From: Salinigranum marinum
GTDB taxonomy: Archaea; Halobacteriota; Halobacteria; Halobacteriales; Haloferacaceae
DNA length: 64,000 nucleotides
Direction of reading: 5' to 3'
Assembly: GCF_024228675.1 (NCBI RefSeq)
Contig: NZ_CP100461.1
Span: forward strand, 3,655,398 to 3,719,397
A model generated the notes under the pieces. That model worked only from the letters and a program-made list of their open reading frames with translations, was not told the DNA's origin and did not search any database. The position numbers and the translations under genes were made by a program. Positions 1-8,195 of the stretch are shown one piece after another (within the stretch, counting starts at the first letter, position 1; each line of letters begins with the position of its first letter).

Positions 1-1
1 T

Positions 2-649
2 GCGACGACCGAGTTCCTCCACGACGAGGTCGGCGCGACGACGCTCTTCGCGACGCACTACCACGAACTCACGGACCTCGCCGAGGACCACGAGGGCGTG
101 TTCACCCTCCACTTCACCGCGGACCGCGACGGCGACGACGTGACGTTCCTCCACCGCGTCGCCGCAGGGCCGTCGTCGTCGTCGTACGGTATCGAGGTGG
201 CCCGGCTCGCGGGCGTCCCCGACCGGGTGGTCGAACGCGCCCGGGCGCTGGTTGAGCGCGCCGAGGCCGCCGAAGAACAGACGAAATCCGCGCCGGTCGA
301 GACGCCGCCGCGGGACGCCCCGGCGGCGACCGACGCGCGGCCAGGGGGAGCACAGGCCGGGACGACGAACGGGCAGGATCGGCGACGCGAACGGACGGCG
401 ACGGCCCAGGAGGGGATCGACCCAGCCGAAAAGGCCTTTGGGGGTCCTTCCCAACAGGGCGATGGCCGCGCGAAGTCAGCGCCACTGCCCGACCCGTCGC
501 GAGAGCCGGGCGACGACTCGAACCACGTCGTCAACGAGGTTCTCGCCGATGTCCGAGCCGTCGACGTCGCGCGCACGACGCCGATGGACGCGCTCGCCCT
601 CCTCCACGAACTCCAGCGGAGACTCGATGACGCGAATCAGGAGACTTGA
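2..649 (+). CDS. mutS: DNA mismatch repair protein MutS, C-terminal part
   Basis: This is the 3' end of a MutS-type mismatch recognition ATPase; the N-terminal mismatch-binding and core domains lie before the window. The visible part opens inside the ABC-type ATPase domain with the family signature FATHYHEL, then the GVPDRVVERARAL helix-turn-helix dimer region. A long acidic, Pro/Ala-rich linker follows, and the end (TTPMDALALLHELQRRL) matches the short C-terminal helices of haloarchaeal MutS. Its stop overlaps the start of mutL by 23 bases, so the two are co-transcribed and probably translationally coupled. The gene is cut only by the window edge. Confidence 0.95.
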   Translation, partial: ATTEFLHDEVGATTLFATHYHELTDLAEDHEGVFTLHFTADRDGDDVTFLHRVAAGPSSSSYGIEVARLAGVPDRVVERARALVERAEAAEEQTKSAPVETPPRDAPAATDARPGGAQAGTTNGQDRRRERTATAQEGIDPAEKAFGGPSQQGDGRAKSAPLPDPSREPGDDSNHVVNEVLADVRAVDVARTTPMDALALLHELQRRLDDANQET

Positions 650-2270
650 GACCGAAACCAGACGGAAGATCGCCGCCGGCGAGGTCGTCACTCGCCCGTC
701 GTCAGTGGTACGAGAACTCGTCGAGAACAGCCTCGACGCCGACGCCTCACGGGTGTCGGTCGCCGTCGAGGGCGACGGGACCGAGCGAATCTGGGTCCGC
801 GACGACGGCCACGGGATGGACAGCGACGACGCCGCGCTCGCGGTCGAGCGTCACACCACGTCGAAGCTCTCCGGCCCGGCCGACGTCGAGCGCGTTTCGA
901 CGCTCGGCTTCCGCGGCGAGGCCTTACCCAGTATCGTCGCCGTCGCCAGCCTCGAGTTGACGACGAACGACGGCGGGCCGCGGGGGACGCGCGTCCGCGT
1001 CTCCGACGACGGGATCGAGACCGCTCCCGCCGGCCGCGCGCGGGGGACGACTGTCCAGGTCGCCGACCTCTTTTACAACCGGCCCGCCCGTCGGAAACAC
1101 CTCGGCTCCGCGAAGGCCGAGTTCGCGCGCGTCTCGAAGCTGCTCTCGCGGTACGCGCTCTGTCACCCCGACGTCGGGTTCTCGCTGTCGCACGACGGCC
1201 GCGAGACGTTCTCGACGCCTGGCACCGGCTGGACAGACGCGCTCCTCGGGGTGTACGACCGGACGGTCGCCGGCCAGTGCACGCACTTTTCGTTCGCCGC
1301 CGGCTCGGCCGACGGGACAGAGACGGGCGTCGAGGGCGTCCTCTGTTACCCGTCGGTCACCCGCGCCACGCGCGATCACGTCCACGTCGCGGTCAACGGC
1401 CGCCCGCTCGCGGACGAGTCGCTCCGGCGGGCCGTCGTCGCGGGCTACGGTTCGCTCCTCCCCTCGAACCGGGCACCGATCGCCGTCGTGTCGATCACCG
1501 TCCCGCCCGACGCGGTTGACCACAACGTCCACCCCGCGAAGGCCGCGGTGGCGTTCCGCGACGAGGGCGTGGCCGATCGGGTCGAACGCGCCGTCGCCGA
1601 CGCGCTCTCGACGGCCGACCTCCGCCGGAGCGGCGAGGTGGCGATGGACCTCGACGCGACGCTGGAACCGGTCGAGGGTGAGTCGCGGCTCGCCGACGCG
1701 TCGGTCATCGGCGGCTTCCGCGACCTGTACCTGCTCTGTGCCGCCGGCGACGAACTGCTCGTCGTCGACCAGCACGCGGCCCACGAGCGCGTCAACTACG
1801 AGCGGCTCCGGGCCGCCGTGGGCTCGGTCCCGTCGCAGGCCGTCGACCCGCCGGCGACGCTGTCGGTCACGCCCGCGGAGGCGGCGCTGGTCGAGTCACG
1901 CGGGGACGAACTCCGGGCGCTCGGGTACGACGCATCGCCGTTCGGCGGCGGGACGATCCGCGTCAGCGCCGTCCCGGCCCCGCTCGGGCGGACCGCCGCA
2001 CCGGCGTCGCTCCGTGAGGTCCTCGCGACCCTCGATCGGGGCGGCGAACGCCCCGCGGACGCCCGCGACGACCTCCTGAAGGAGATGGCGTGTCACCCCT
2101 CTCTGAAGGCCGGCGACGCGCTCTCCGCGGCGGCGGCGGAGAGACTGCTCGACCGCCTCGGCGCGTGCGACCAGCCGTACGCCTGCCCGCACGGGCGGCC
2201 GACCGTTCTCTCGATCGGCGAGGAGACGCTCGTCCGCGGGTTCGAGCGCGGGAACACGCGGTTCGGCTGA
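627..2270 (+). CDS. mutL: DNA mismatch repair protein MutL (endonuclease type)
   Basis: MutL couples mismatch recognition by MutS to strand incision. The 547-residue protein has a GHKL ATPase domain: NSLDAD near residue 34, DDGHGM near 59 and GFRGEALPSI near 94. The C-terminal dimerisation domain carries DQHAAHER with a further Glu five residues on (DQHA-x2-E-x4-E, from residue 381), plus ACHPSLKAG and CPHGRP near 520. Together these are the metal-binding nicking endonuclease motifs of MutL from organisms without MutH. The ATG at 627 is chosen because the protein then starts directly with the conserved RRLETETRRKIAAGEVV segment; the longer upstream frame is a shadow of mutS. Confidence 0.96.
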   Translation: MTRIRRLETETRRKIAAGEVVTRPSSVVRELVENSLDADASRVSVAVEGDGTERIWVRDDGHGMDSDDAALAVERHTTSKLSGPADVERVSTLGFRGEALPSIVAVASLELTTNDGGPRGTRVRVSDDGIETAPAGRARGTTVQVADLFYNRPARRKHLGSAKAEFARVSKLLSRYALCHPDVGFSLSHDGRETFSTPGTGWTDALLGVYDRTVAGQCTHFSFAAGSADGTETGVEGVLCYPSVTRATRDHVHVAVNGRPLADESLRRAVVAGYGSLLPSNRAPIAVVSITVPPDAVDHNVHPAKAAVAFRDEGVADRVERAVADALSTADLRRSGEVAMDLDATLEPVEGESRLADASVIGGFRDLYLLCAAGDELLVVDQHAAHERVNYERLRAAVGSVPSQAVDPPATLSVTPAEAALVESRGDELRALGYDASPFGGGTIRVSAVPAPLGRTAAPASLREVLATLDRGGERPADARDDLLKEMACHPSLKAGDALSAAAAERLLDRLGACDQPYACPHGRPTVLSIGEETLVRGFERGNTRFG

Positions 2271-2274
2271 GCCG

Positions 2275-2294
2275 CGGACCGACGGACGGGTCCG
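2275..2294. terminator. Hairpin after mutL
   Basis: A perfect 6-bp stem (CGGACC / GGTCCG) with an 8-base loop starts a few bases after the mutL stop, between mutL and the convergent zinc-ribbon gene. It could act as a terminator, but there is no T run, so confidence is low. Confidence 0.3.
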
Positions 2295-2324
2295 GCGACC
2301 GCCAGTGAGGGCGCGGGCCGTCGG

Positions 2325-2717
2325 CTACCAGTCCTTGCAGTCCGCACAGACGAACCGGTCGCCGTCGCGCCACTGCCGGTCGACGGTCGCCCCACAGGCC
2401 GGGCAGCCGTCGCCGTCGGCCGACCACCGGTAGGTCGCCCGTGGCGGGTCGACACTCGGCGCGTCATCGCCGTCGTGAGCCGAGTCGGCCTCGCTATCGG
2501 CTTCGACGGCTTCCCTGCCGGTATCCCCGGTCGACTCCTCCGTTCGCTCCGCGGCGCTTTCGTCGGTCTCGCCAGTGTCGGTCGGTTCCGCTCCAGCTCC
2601 CGCGTCGGCAGCCGCGGCCGTCGTCGCGGTCGAACGCTTGCTCGCTGGGTCCTCGTCCGCGACGCCGTCGTCCCCCTCGCCGTGGAGGAAATCGTCGAGC
2701 GACCGGTTCTCGCCCAT
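2325..2717 (-). CDS. Small acidic zinc-ribbon protein
   Basis: The 130-residue protein starts MGENRSLDDFL, continues with a long low-complexity acidic Ala/Thr/Glu/Asp linker, and ends in a treble-clef or zinc-ribbon module: CPACGATVD, then CADCKDW at the very C terminus. The layout (short conserved head, disordered acidic middle, C-terminal zinc ribbon) is common among haloarchaeal proteins of unknown function. The ATG at 2717 is preferred over one 18 bases upstream because MGENRSLDDF is the natural head and a TATA-like CGATAAG box lies about 30 bases before it. It converges on mutL. No enzymatic role can be assigned; protein or nucleic-acid binding through the ribbon is possible. Confidence 0.8.
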   Translation of the reverse strand: MGENRSLDDFLHGEGDDGVADEDPASKRSTATTAAAADAGAGAEPTDTGETDESAAERTEESTGDTGREAVEADSEADSAHDGDDAPSVDPPRATYRWSADGDGCPACGATVDRQWRDGDRFVCADCKDW

Positions 2718-2773
2718 ACGCCGACGTCGGGCCACACCGGCTTATCGCTGGTGGGACGGCCCCGTCTTCCCGC

Positions 2774-3238
2774 TCATCCGCCGCTCCGGTTCGCGTCGCG
2801 TTCGCGCTTCATCAAGACCGCCTCCGCGGGCACGGGCTCGAAGCCGAACTGTTCGTAGAAGTCGACGAGTTCGCCCCGGCACTCCAGGACGACCTGCTCG
2901 ACGCCGGCCACCGACGGGTGGTCGCAGACCGCCTCGATCAGGGTCGTGCCGAGCCCCCGGCCGCGGTAGGGGACGCCGACGACGACGTCCTCGACGAACG
3001 CGCGGTACTCCGTGTCGGTGAGCGCGCGGGCGAAGGCGACCACCTCGTGGTCGCGGGTGCGGCCGCTCACCACCTCGCGGACGAGACAGACGACGACGTC
3101 GGTGTGATCTAGCATCCGGCGGACGCCGTCGCGGTCGCGGTCGGCGGCCCATCCCGTCGAGCGGAGGAGCCGGATCACGTCGTCGACGCCTCCGTCGGGG
3201 ATTCCGTAGACGACGTCGGCGTCGATGTCGCGGGTCAT
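2774..3238 (-). CDS. GNAT family N-acetyltransferase
   Basis: This 154-residue protein has the GNAT fold signature. VVGVPYRGRGLGTTLIEAV near residue 90 is motif A with the R/Q-x-x-G-x-G/A acetyl-CoA pyrophosphate loop, followed by VVLECRGELVDFYEQFGFEPV, the usual C-terminal strand and helix (FYEQFGF). Acceptor substrate is unknown. The ATG at 3238 (MTRDIDADVVYG) is chosen because a TATA-like TGATTGATACC box sits about 26 bases upstream. It is monocistronic, with its own promoter, downstream of purU on the same strand. Confidence 0.85.
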   Translation of the reverse strand: MTRDIDADVVYGIPDGGVDDVIRLLRSTGWAADRDRDGVRRMLDHTDVVVCLVREVVSGRTRDHEVVAFARALTDTEYRAFVEDVVVGVPYRGRGLGTTLIEAVCDHPSVAGVEQVVLECRGELVDFYEQFGFEPVPAEAVLMKRERDANRSGG

Positions 3239-3339
3239 GGCGTGGTCGTCGGGTCCCGGTGGTATCAATCACCCGCTCGATTTCTCGGGAACGAGAACGG
3301 AGTCGGCCTGGGGGCTCGGGCGGCCCCCCGCTTCCGCGA

Positions 3340-4344
3340 TCAGTTGCCCGACGTGGGTCTGGGTTCCGCGTCGTCCTCCGTGTCGCCGGCGTCCGTCTCC
3401 GTCGCGCCGTCCAGCGCCGCGTCGAGCCCGTCGACGGGGCCGTCGGGCGTCTCGACGTCGCCGAGGCCGAGTCGGTACGCGCTCCCGTCGACGCCGTCGC
3501 GCAGGCTGGTGCGGCCGCGGTGAACGCTCACGGCATCGTCGAGGTGGAGCTTCACCGCTTCGAGGAGCGCCTCGGCTTCGAGCGGCTGTCCCCGCTCTTT
3601 CAGCGCCGCGACCGAGGCGTCGTCGGGCACGTCGAACGCTCGCTGGGTGATGATCGGCCCCTGGTCGAGGTCGGTCGTCACGTAGTGGGCCGTGACGCCG
3701 GCGATCCGGACGCCCGCCTCCCGCGCCTGTCGGTACGCCGCTGCCCCGGGGAACGACGGGAGCAGGGAGGGGTGGACGTTGATGATCCGGTCCTCGTACC
3801 GGAAAACGACGTTCGGCGAGAGGATCCGGATGTACCGCGCGAGGACGACGAGGTCCGTGTCGTACTCGTCGAGGAGTCGGAGAAGCTCGGCCTCGTCGGG
3901 CGAGCCCTTCTCGTCACCGACGTCGTGGAACGGGACGCCGTGTTCGTCCGCGAGCGGCCGGAGGTCGTCGTGGTTGCCGATGACGACCGAGATATCCGCG
4001 TCCAATTCGCCGGCGGTCCGCGCCTCGAACAGCGCTTCGAGACAGTGTGACTCCCGCGTGACGAGCACCGCGATGCGTTTCGTCTCGCGGTCGGCGGGGA
4101 ACCGGACCTGCACGTCGACGTCCATCCGCTCGCCGAGTTCCGCCAGCGCGTCGCGCAGGGTCGCCTCCGTACAGACCATCCCGGAGGTGTCGGCGTGGAG
4201 CGTCATCCGGAAGACGCCGTCGCGGACCGCCTGGTCGATGTCCTCGATGTTGATTCCGCGCTCGAACAGCAGGTTGGTGACTTTCGCGACGATTCCGGTC
4301 TTGTCTCCTCCGATGACCGTGATTTCGGTGTATTCACGCGTCAT
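3340..4344 (-). CDS. purU: Formyltetrahydrofolate deformylase PurU
   Basis: PurU hydrolyses 10-formyl-THF to THF and formate. The 334-residue protein begins with an ACT domain (EITVIGGDKTGIVAKVTNLL at residues 6-25) and continues with a formyltransferase fold. The Asn-His-Asp catalytic set is visible in INVHPSLLPSFPG and in DLDQGPII. At 334 residues it is longer than the roughly 280-residue bacterial enzyme because of an acidic C-terminal tail of about 60 residues. The ATG at 4344 begins the ACT domain directly; the upstream in-frame extension is not conserved-looking. Next to it, divergently, are purS and purQ, which supports a role in one-carbon or purine balance. A specialised PurN-like use cannot be excluded. 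Confidence 0.87.
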   Translation of the reverse strand: MTREYTEITVIGGDKTGIVAKVTNLLFERGINIEDIDQAVRDGVFRMTLHADTSGMVCTEATLRDALAELGERMDVDVQVRFPADRETKRIAVLVTRESHCLEALFEARTAGELDADISVVIGNHDDLRPLADEHGVPFHDVGDEKGSPDEAELLRLLDEYDTDLVVLARYIRILSPNVVFRYEDRIINVHPSLLPSFPGAAAYRQAREAGVRIAGVTAHYVTTDLDQGPIITQRAFDVPDDASVAALKERGQPLEAEALLEAVKLHLDDAVSVHRGRTSLRDGVDGSAYRLGLGDVETPDGPVDGLDAALDGATETDAGDTEDDAEPRPTSGN

Positions 4345-4559
4345 ACGGTCACCTCTGGCCGTTCGAGACCGAACATATCCGCGATGAACCGGTGCGTACC
4401 TAAACCGCTTCCGCTTCTCGGAAGGCCCGCTTCGGGGAGCGACTGTCGCGTCGGCGGGCCACCGAGACGAGTCCGTTCGAGTTCGGGGTGGTATACTCGA
4501 ACGTGCATATCGGCACGACTCCAAAACGGCTTTTGCGCATGACCGCGCACCCCCACTCG

Positions 4560-4814
4560 ATGACTGCCTACACCGCGACGGTCACCGTCCGCCTCAAGCG
4601 TGGCGTGCTCGATCCGGAGGCCGAGACGACGAAACGCGCGCTCGAACGCCTCGGGTTCGAGCTCGACGCCCTCCGTTCGGCCGACCGGTTCGAGATCGAC
4701 CTCGACGCCGACTCGACCGACGCCGCCGCCGAACGAGCCGACGAGATGGCCGAACGACTGCTCGCCAACCCGACCATCCACGACTACGACGTGGAGGTCG
4801 CGGAGGCGGAATGA
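4560..4814 (+). CDS. purS: FGAM synthase subunit PurS
   Basis: PurS is the small subunit of the three-part formylglycinamidine ribonucleotide synthase (PurL, PurQ, PurS) in purine synthesis. The 84-residue product starts MTAYTATVTVRLKRGVLDPE and has the family's ferredoxin-like pattern, including the conserved GVLDPEAE segment and RLLANPTIHDY near the end. The ATG at 4560 gives the normal family length. purQ follows after a 52-base gap; purL is not in the window. Confidence 0.93.
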   Translation: MTAYTATVTVRLKRGVLDPEAETTKRALERLGFELDALRSADRFEIDLDADSTDAAAERADEMAERLLANPTIHDYDVEVAEAE

Positions 4815-4866
4815 CCGTCTCGTCTGCGACGGCGACGCTTAATTCCGTCACACGGAGGGTTCGGCG

Positions 4867-5541
4867 GTGACCGTCGCCGTCGTCCAGTTCGGCGGGTCGA
4901 ACTGCGACCGCGACGCCGTCCAGGCGCTCGCACACCTCGGCATCGAGGCGCGACGCGTCTGGCACGAGGACGGGCTTCCCGACGACACCACGGGTATCGT
5001 CGTCCCCGGCGGGTTCTCCTACGGCGACTACCTCCGTGCGGGGGCGATGGCCGCCCGCGCGCCGATCATGGCCGAGGTCCGCGAGCGCGCCGCGGCGGGC
5101 GTCCCGGTGCTCGGCATCTGCAACGGCGCACAGATCGGCTGTGAGTCGGGGCTCACCGAGGGCGCGTTCACCACGAACCGGAGCGCGCGCTTTCAGTGTG
5201 AACACGTCTTCCTCCGGGTCGAACGAGCCGACACGCCGTGGACGCGGGCCTACGAGGAGGGCGAGGTCGTCGAACTCCCCATCGCCCACGGCGAGGGACG
5301 GTTCGAGATCGACGCCGAGCGGTACGAGCGACTCGACGACGAGGGGAGAGTGCTGTTCCGCTACTGCGACGCCGCGGGGAACGTGACCGATGCGGCGAAC
5401 CCGAACGGGTCGACCGGCAACGTCGCGGGGATCCTCGGCGAGCGCGACACCGTCGCGGTGCTGATGCCGCATCCGGAGCGGGCGACGCTCCCGGACCTCG
5501 GTCGGACCGACGGACAGGGCGTGCTCCAGGGACTGGCCTAA
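4867..5541 (+). CDS. purQ: FGAM synthase glutaminase subunit PurQ
   Basis: PurQ is the class I glutamine amidotransferase that feeds ammonia to PurL. The 224-residue protein has VPGGFSYGDYLRAGA, the nucleophile elbow GICNGAQI with catalytic Cys, and the His-Glu pair in MPHPERA. The GTG start at 4867 gives MTVAVVQFGGSNCDRD, the usual family N terminus. A TATA-like CTTAATTCC box lies about 25 bases upstream, so it may also have its own promoter besides that of purS. Its TAA overlaps, by two bases, the TAG of a convergent microprotein gene. Confidence 0.95.
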   Translation: MTVAVVQFGGSNCDRDAVQALAHLGIEARRVWHEDGLPDDTTGIVVPGGFSYGDYLRAGAMAARAPIMAEVRERAAAGVPVLGICNGAQIGCESGLTEGAFTTNRSARFQCEHVFLRVERADTPWTRAYEEGEVVELPIAHGEGRFEIDAERYERLDDEGRVLFRYCDAAGNVTDAANPNGSTGNVAGILGERDTVAVLMPHPERATLPDLGRTDGQGVLQGLA

Positions 5542-5654
5542 AGCTCGATCCAGATTGGGTTGTCGGTGGCGATCCACCCCTCCGGGTTCCCGTCTTCGCG
5601 GATCTCGAGCCAGCCGTCCTCGTAGTGAACCGATTTGTATGCGTGTTCCGACAT
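5538..5654 (-). CDS. 38-residue haloarchaeal microprotein
   Basis: A short ORF on the minus strand encodes 38 residues beginning MSEHAYKSVHYEDGWLEI and ending NPIWIEL. It is acidic, rich in Trp and Tyr, and looks like a compact beta-type mini-domain, the kind of short conserved protein often missed in haloarchaeal annotation. Its TAG stop overlaps the TAA of purQ (shared bases 5539-5540), so the two genes converge with no spacer. I believe similar short proteins exist in other haloarchaea but cannot search. Function unknown. Confidence 0.7.
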   Translation of the reverse strand: MSEHAYKSVHYEDGWLEIREDGNPEGWIATDNPIWIEL

Positions 5655-5837
5655 AGGTGTCAGATAGCGACGTCTGCTACCACCGAACCGGACGTGTGCC
5701 GACTACTTTGGTACGCGTATCGTTCCGGATCCACAAGGCGAGCTTACGGACTGAAACGACTGGTTAGGCGGGGTCGGACGATCGCGTCGCCACCGGTATG
5801 GGTAGCGTTCACACGCGCTGTCGGGGCCAGAACCAGG

Positions 5838-5854
5838 CTAAACCAGTGGTTTAG
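5838..5854. repeat. 17-base palindrome CTAAACCA-G-TGGTTTAG
   Basis: A perfect 8-bp inverted repeat with a single central base lies in the 217-base gap between the microprotein gene and the 3' end of the RaSEA gene. Its arms partly recur nearby (GAACCAGG and GACTGGTTAG). It is about 18 bases past the RaSEA stop, so it may be part of that gene's terminator or a protein-binding site. Confidence 0.55.
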
Positions 5855-5871
5855 GGGACTCTTACCCGCCC

Positions 5872-6942
5872 TCAGCGGGCGAGCGGCGTCGCGTAGGCGG
5901 TCTCCTCGTCGAGCACCGCGCGCCACGTCGCCTCGCAGTCGCAGTCGACCTGCTCGAACACCGTCGGGTCCTGGCGGAGGTCGAAGTCCTTGATCGCGCG
6001 CTGGACGCGGTCGTCACAGTCGCCGCAGTTGTGCGGGCCACGCTCGGAGCCGTGCCCGACGGGGTCGGAGACGACGATGGCGTCAACGTCGGCCGTTCTC
6101 TCGAGCACCTCGGCGACCGACCAGAGCCACGGCGGGCGGTAGCCGCCCTCGAAAAAGAGCTCGTCGACCATCGTGTACCGCTGGACGTTGCAGGGGTTCA
6201 TCGAGACGGTGTGGGCGTACTCCGAACACCGCCGAACCGAGGTGATCATGTCGTCGAGCGCCTCGCGCTCGGTGAGGAACGGCGGCTTCATCAGGAGGTA
6301 GGCCTTGACGCCCGCGCCCGCCGCGTCGGCCTCCTCGCTCGCGGCGACGAAGTCCTCGAAGTCGAAGTACTTGTTCACGCAGTCGTGACGGACCCGGTCG
6401 GTCGCGGTTTCGAGGCCGACAGCGACGTCGGTCTCCAGTCCGTGGTCGGTGAAGTCCGCGAGCTTCTCGCGGGCGACGAAGTCGGGGAGGGACTCGACGA
6501 CGATCCGCTCGCGGTCGGCGAAGGCGTCGGCGATCGCCGCGCGCGTCTCCGCGGGCACCTCGCGCTCGTCGAGGAACGACCCCGAGGTGTAGATCTTGAT
6601 CAGGGGAGAGGGGTCGTCGGCCTCCGCTTCCTCGTGGTCGAGACAGACCTCGATCTGGTCCATCAGCGCCTCGTGCGCGACGGTGCCGCCCTCGACCGAC
6701 TCGGCGACGTAGCCACACATCGTACAGCCGCCGGCGCGCGCCCACCGACAGCCACCGGTGTTGAGGATGATGGTGAGCGACTGACGGACGCCGTCGGGCG
6801 TGTTGTCCTCGTCGAGCCACACTCGCGTCGGCTCGTGTGGGTCGTACTGCTCGTCCTTCTGCGACCGGATGTCGCGCATCACCTGGTTGTGTGCGTCCAT
6901 CCCGCGGCCCCGCTCGTACACCTCGGGCGTCGGCTTGCTCAT
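5872..6942 (-). CDS. Archaeosine biosynthesis radical SAM protein RaSEA
   Basis: RaSEA works with ArcS to turn preQ0-lysine-modified tRNA (position 15) into archaeosine (G+). The 356-residue protein opens with a segment typical of the family, then shows the iron-sulfur signature GGCRWARAGGCTMCGY (Cys-x7-Cys-x2-Cys near residue 64), IYTSGSFLDEREVP, VESLPDFV and VGLETATD, matching the Elp3/YgiQ-like radical SAM layout. Late cysteines (NCGDCDDR, VDCDCEATW) may bind another cofactor or zinc. The ATG at 6942 is the first in frame. TgtA of the same pathway lies 24 kb away; ArcS was not seen. Confidence 0.88.
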   Translation of the reverse strand: MSKPTPEVYERGRGMDAHNQVMRDIRSQKDEQYDPHEPTRVWLDEDNTPDGVRQSLTIILNTGGCRWARAGGCTMCGYVAESVEGGTVAHEALMDQIEVCLDHEEAEADDPSPLIKIYTSGSFLDEREVPAETRAAIADAFADRERIVVESLPDFVAREKLADFTDHGLETDVAVGLETATDRVRHDCVNKYFDFEDFVAASEEADAAGAGVKAYLLMKPPFLTEREALDDMITSVRRCSEYAHTVSMNPCNVQRYTMVDELFFEGGYRPPWLWSVAEVLERTADVDAIVVSDPVGHGSERGPHNCGDCDDRVQRAIKDFDLRQDPTVFEQVDCDCEATWRAVLDEETAYATPLAR

Positions 6943-7083
6943 CGGTTTCTGTACCCGGAGCCCGGGGAAAACGGCTTCGCCTCGGCGACCGCTCGTCTCC
7001 GCCTGTTTCCGCCCGCCACCGAGGCAGTCGCCCCTCGTCGCTCCGACGACGGGCTATTTGCCGGTGCCGGGCGACGACCACCC

Positions 7084-8127
7084 ATGCGCCTCCCTCGCCG
7101 CCGGCTCCTCGCGCTCCTCTCGACAGGGGTGGCGGGGTGCGGCGGGGCGGCTCGCGGCGGCGAGCCGAGGACGCCGGCGGGACCGGCGTCGGGTCCCGAG
7201 CCGACACGGACGGGACCATCGGTGTCGCCGCAGTCGGTCTCGGTCGGCAACACCCGACCGACGCGGCAGTTCGTCACCGTCGCGGTCGAACGGGCGGGCG
7301 AAACACGCTTCGTCGAGAGCCGCGAGCTCGTCCCCGGCGAGCGGCACACGACCGGCGACGTCCTCTCTACGGGGGGGACGTACGACGCGGTCGTCGACAC
7401 CGCCGACGGGAGCCGGACGACGTACCGATGGACGGTCGTCGACGAGCTCGACGGCCTGGCGGTGACGCTCGCAGACGGGATCGACGTCGTGCGGACGGTC
7501 CGCTGCGGCCCCGACTGCGCGCTCGGCGACGGGGAGCGCCTCGACGCCCCGCTCGTCGGGGACGGAAGCGCCCGGTGGTACGCGCCGGCGCAGGTCGTCC
7601 TCGCGAACCCGGGCGCGTCGGCCGAGGCGGAGGTCACCGTCTCGCTCGACGGGCGGACGCTCGTCGACGCGCGCTACCGGGTCCCACACGAGACGCAGGT
7701 CGTCGTCCCGCTCACCTACCGGAGCGGCACCTACCGCGTCGGGGTCGAAACCGCAGCCGGGGGCGTCGTCGGCGACTGGCGCGTCCCCGAGGAGCCCTCG
7801 CGCGTCGTCGACTTCTCGACCCTCGCCGTCGGGTGCGGTCCGGGGAACACGCAACTGCGGATCGAGAACGACGACGACCGCAGCCACGCCGTCCGTGTGG
7901 CGGTCGAACGCGAGGGGACGGTCCGGTTCGCGGAGCGCTACCGTCTCGACCCGGGCGAACGCCGTGCGGTGGTGCCGGTCGCGGCGTCCGGACGGTACGA
8001 GGTCTGCCTGCGCTCCGCCGGGGGGACCGAACGGACGTGGACCTGGTGGGCCTGCCCGCCACACGGCCCCGCGACGGCCGCCGTCGACGCGACGGGGACG
8101 GCGACGTTCAGCCAGTCGGGCCTCTGA
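7084..8127 (+). CDS. Lipoprotein with three repeated beta-sandwich units
   Basis: The 347-residue protein starts MRLPRRRLLALLSTGVAGCGG: a twin-arginine-like n-region and a lipobox (GVAG-C, Cys19), so it is probably exported and lipid-anchored. It then holds three units of about 65 residues (around 51-118, 170-233 and 257-321), each with the pattern N-x-VxVxVE...R(Y)..PGE..VP...GTYxVxVxTA.G....WxV. Between units 1 and 2 lies CGPDC (141-145), with further Cys in VGCGPG and WWACPP. A paralogue with two units and CDPDC follows at 8791. The function is unknown; extracellular binding is a guess. A TATA-like box (GGCTATTTGCC) lies about 30 bases before the ATG. Confidence 0.8.
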   Translation: MRLPRRRLLALLSTGVAGCGGAARGGEPRTPAGPASGPEPTRTGPSVSPQSVSVGNTRPTRQFVTVAVERAGETRFVESRELVPGERHTTGDVLSTGGTYDAVVDTADGSRTTYRWTVVDELDGLAVTLADGIDVVRTVRCGPDCALGDGERLDAPLVGDGSARWYAPAQVVLANPGASAEAEVTVSLDGRTLVDARYRVPHETQVVVPLTYRSGTYRVGVETAAGGVVGDWRVPEEPSRVVDFSTLAVGCGPGNTQLRIENDDDRSHAVRVAVEREGTVRFAERYRLDPGERRAVVPVAASGRYEVCLRSAGGTERTWTWWACPPHGPATAAVDATGTATFSQSGL

Positions 8128-8195
8128 CTCCCCGCGAACGGCAGTATAGCACGAACCGGAGTGCTTAGGTTCGGTCGACGACACGCTCACTCACC

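Noticed and set aside
2441-3112. A 223-residue plus-strand ORF
   Set aside because: It is antisense to both the zinc-ribbon and GNAT genes and is arginine-rich.
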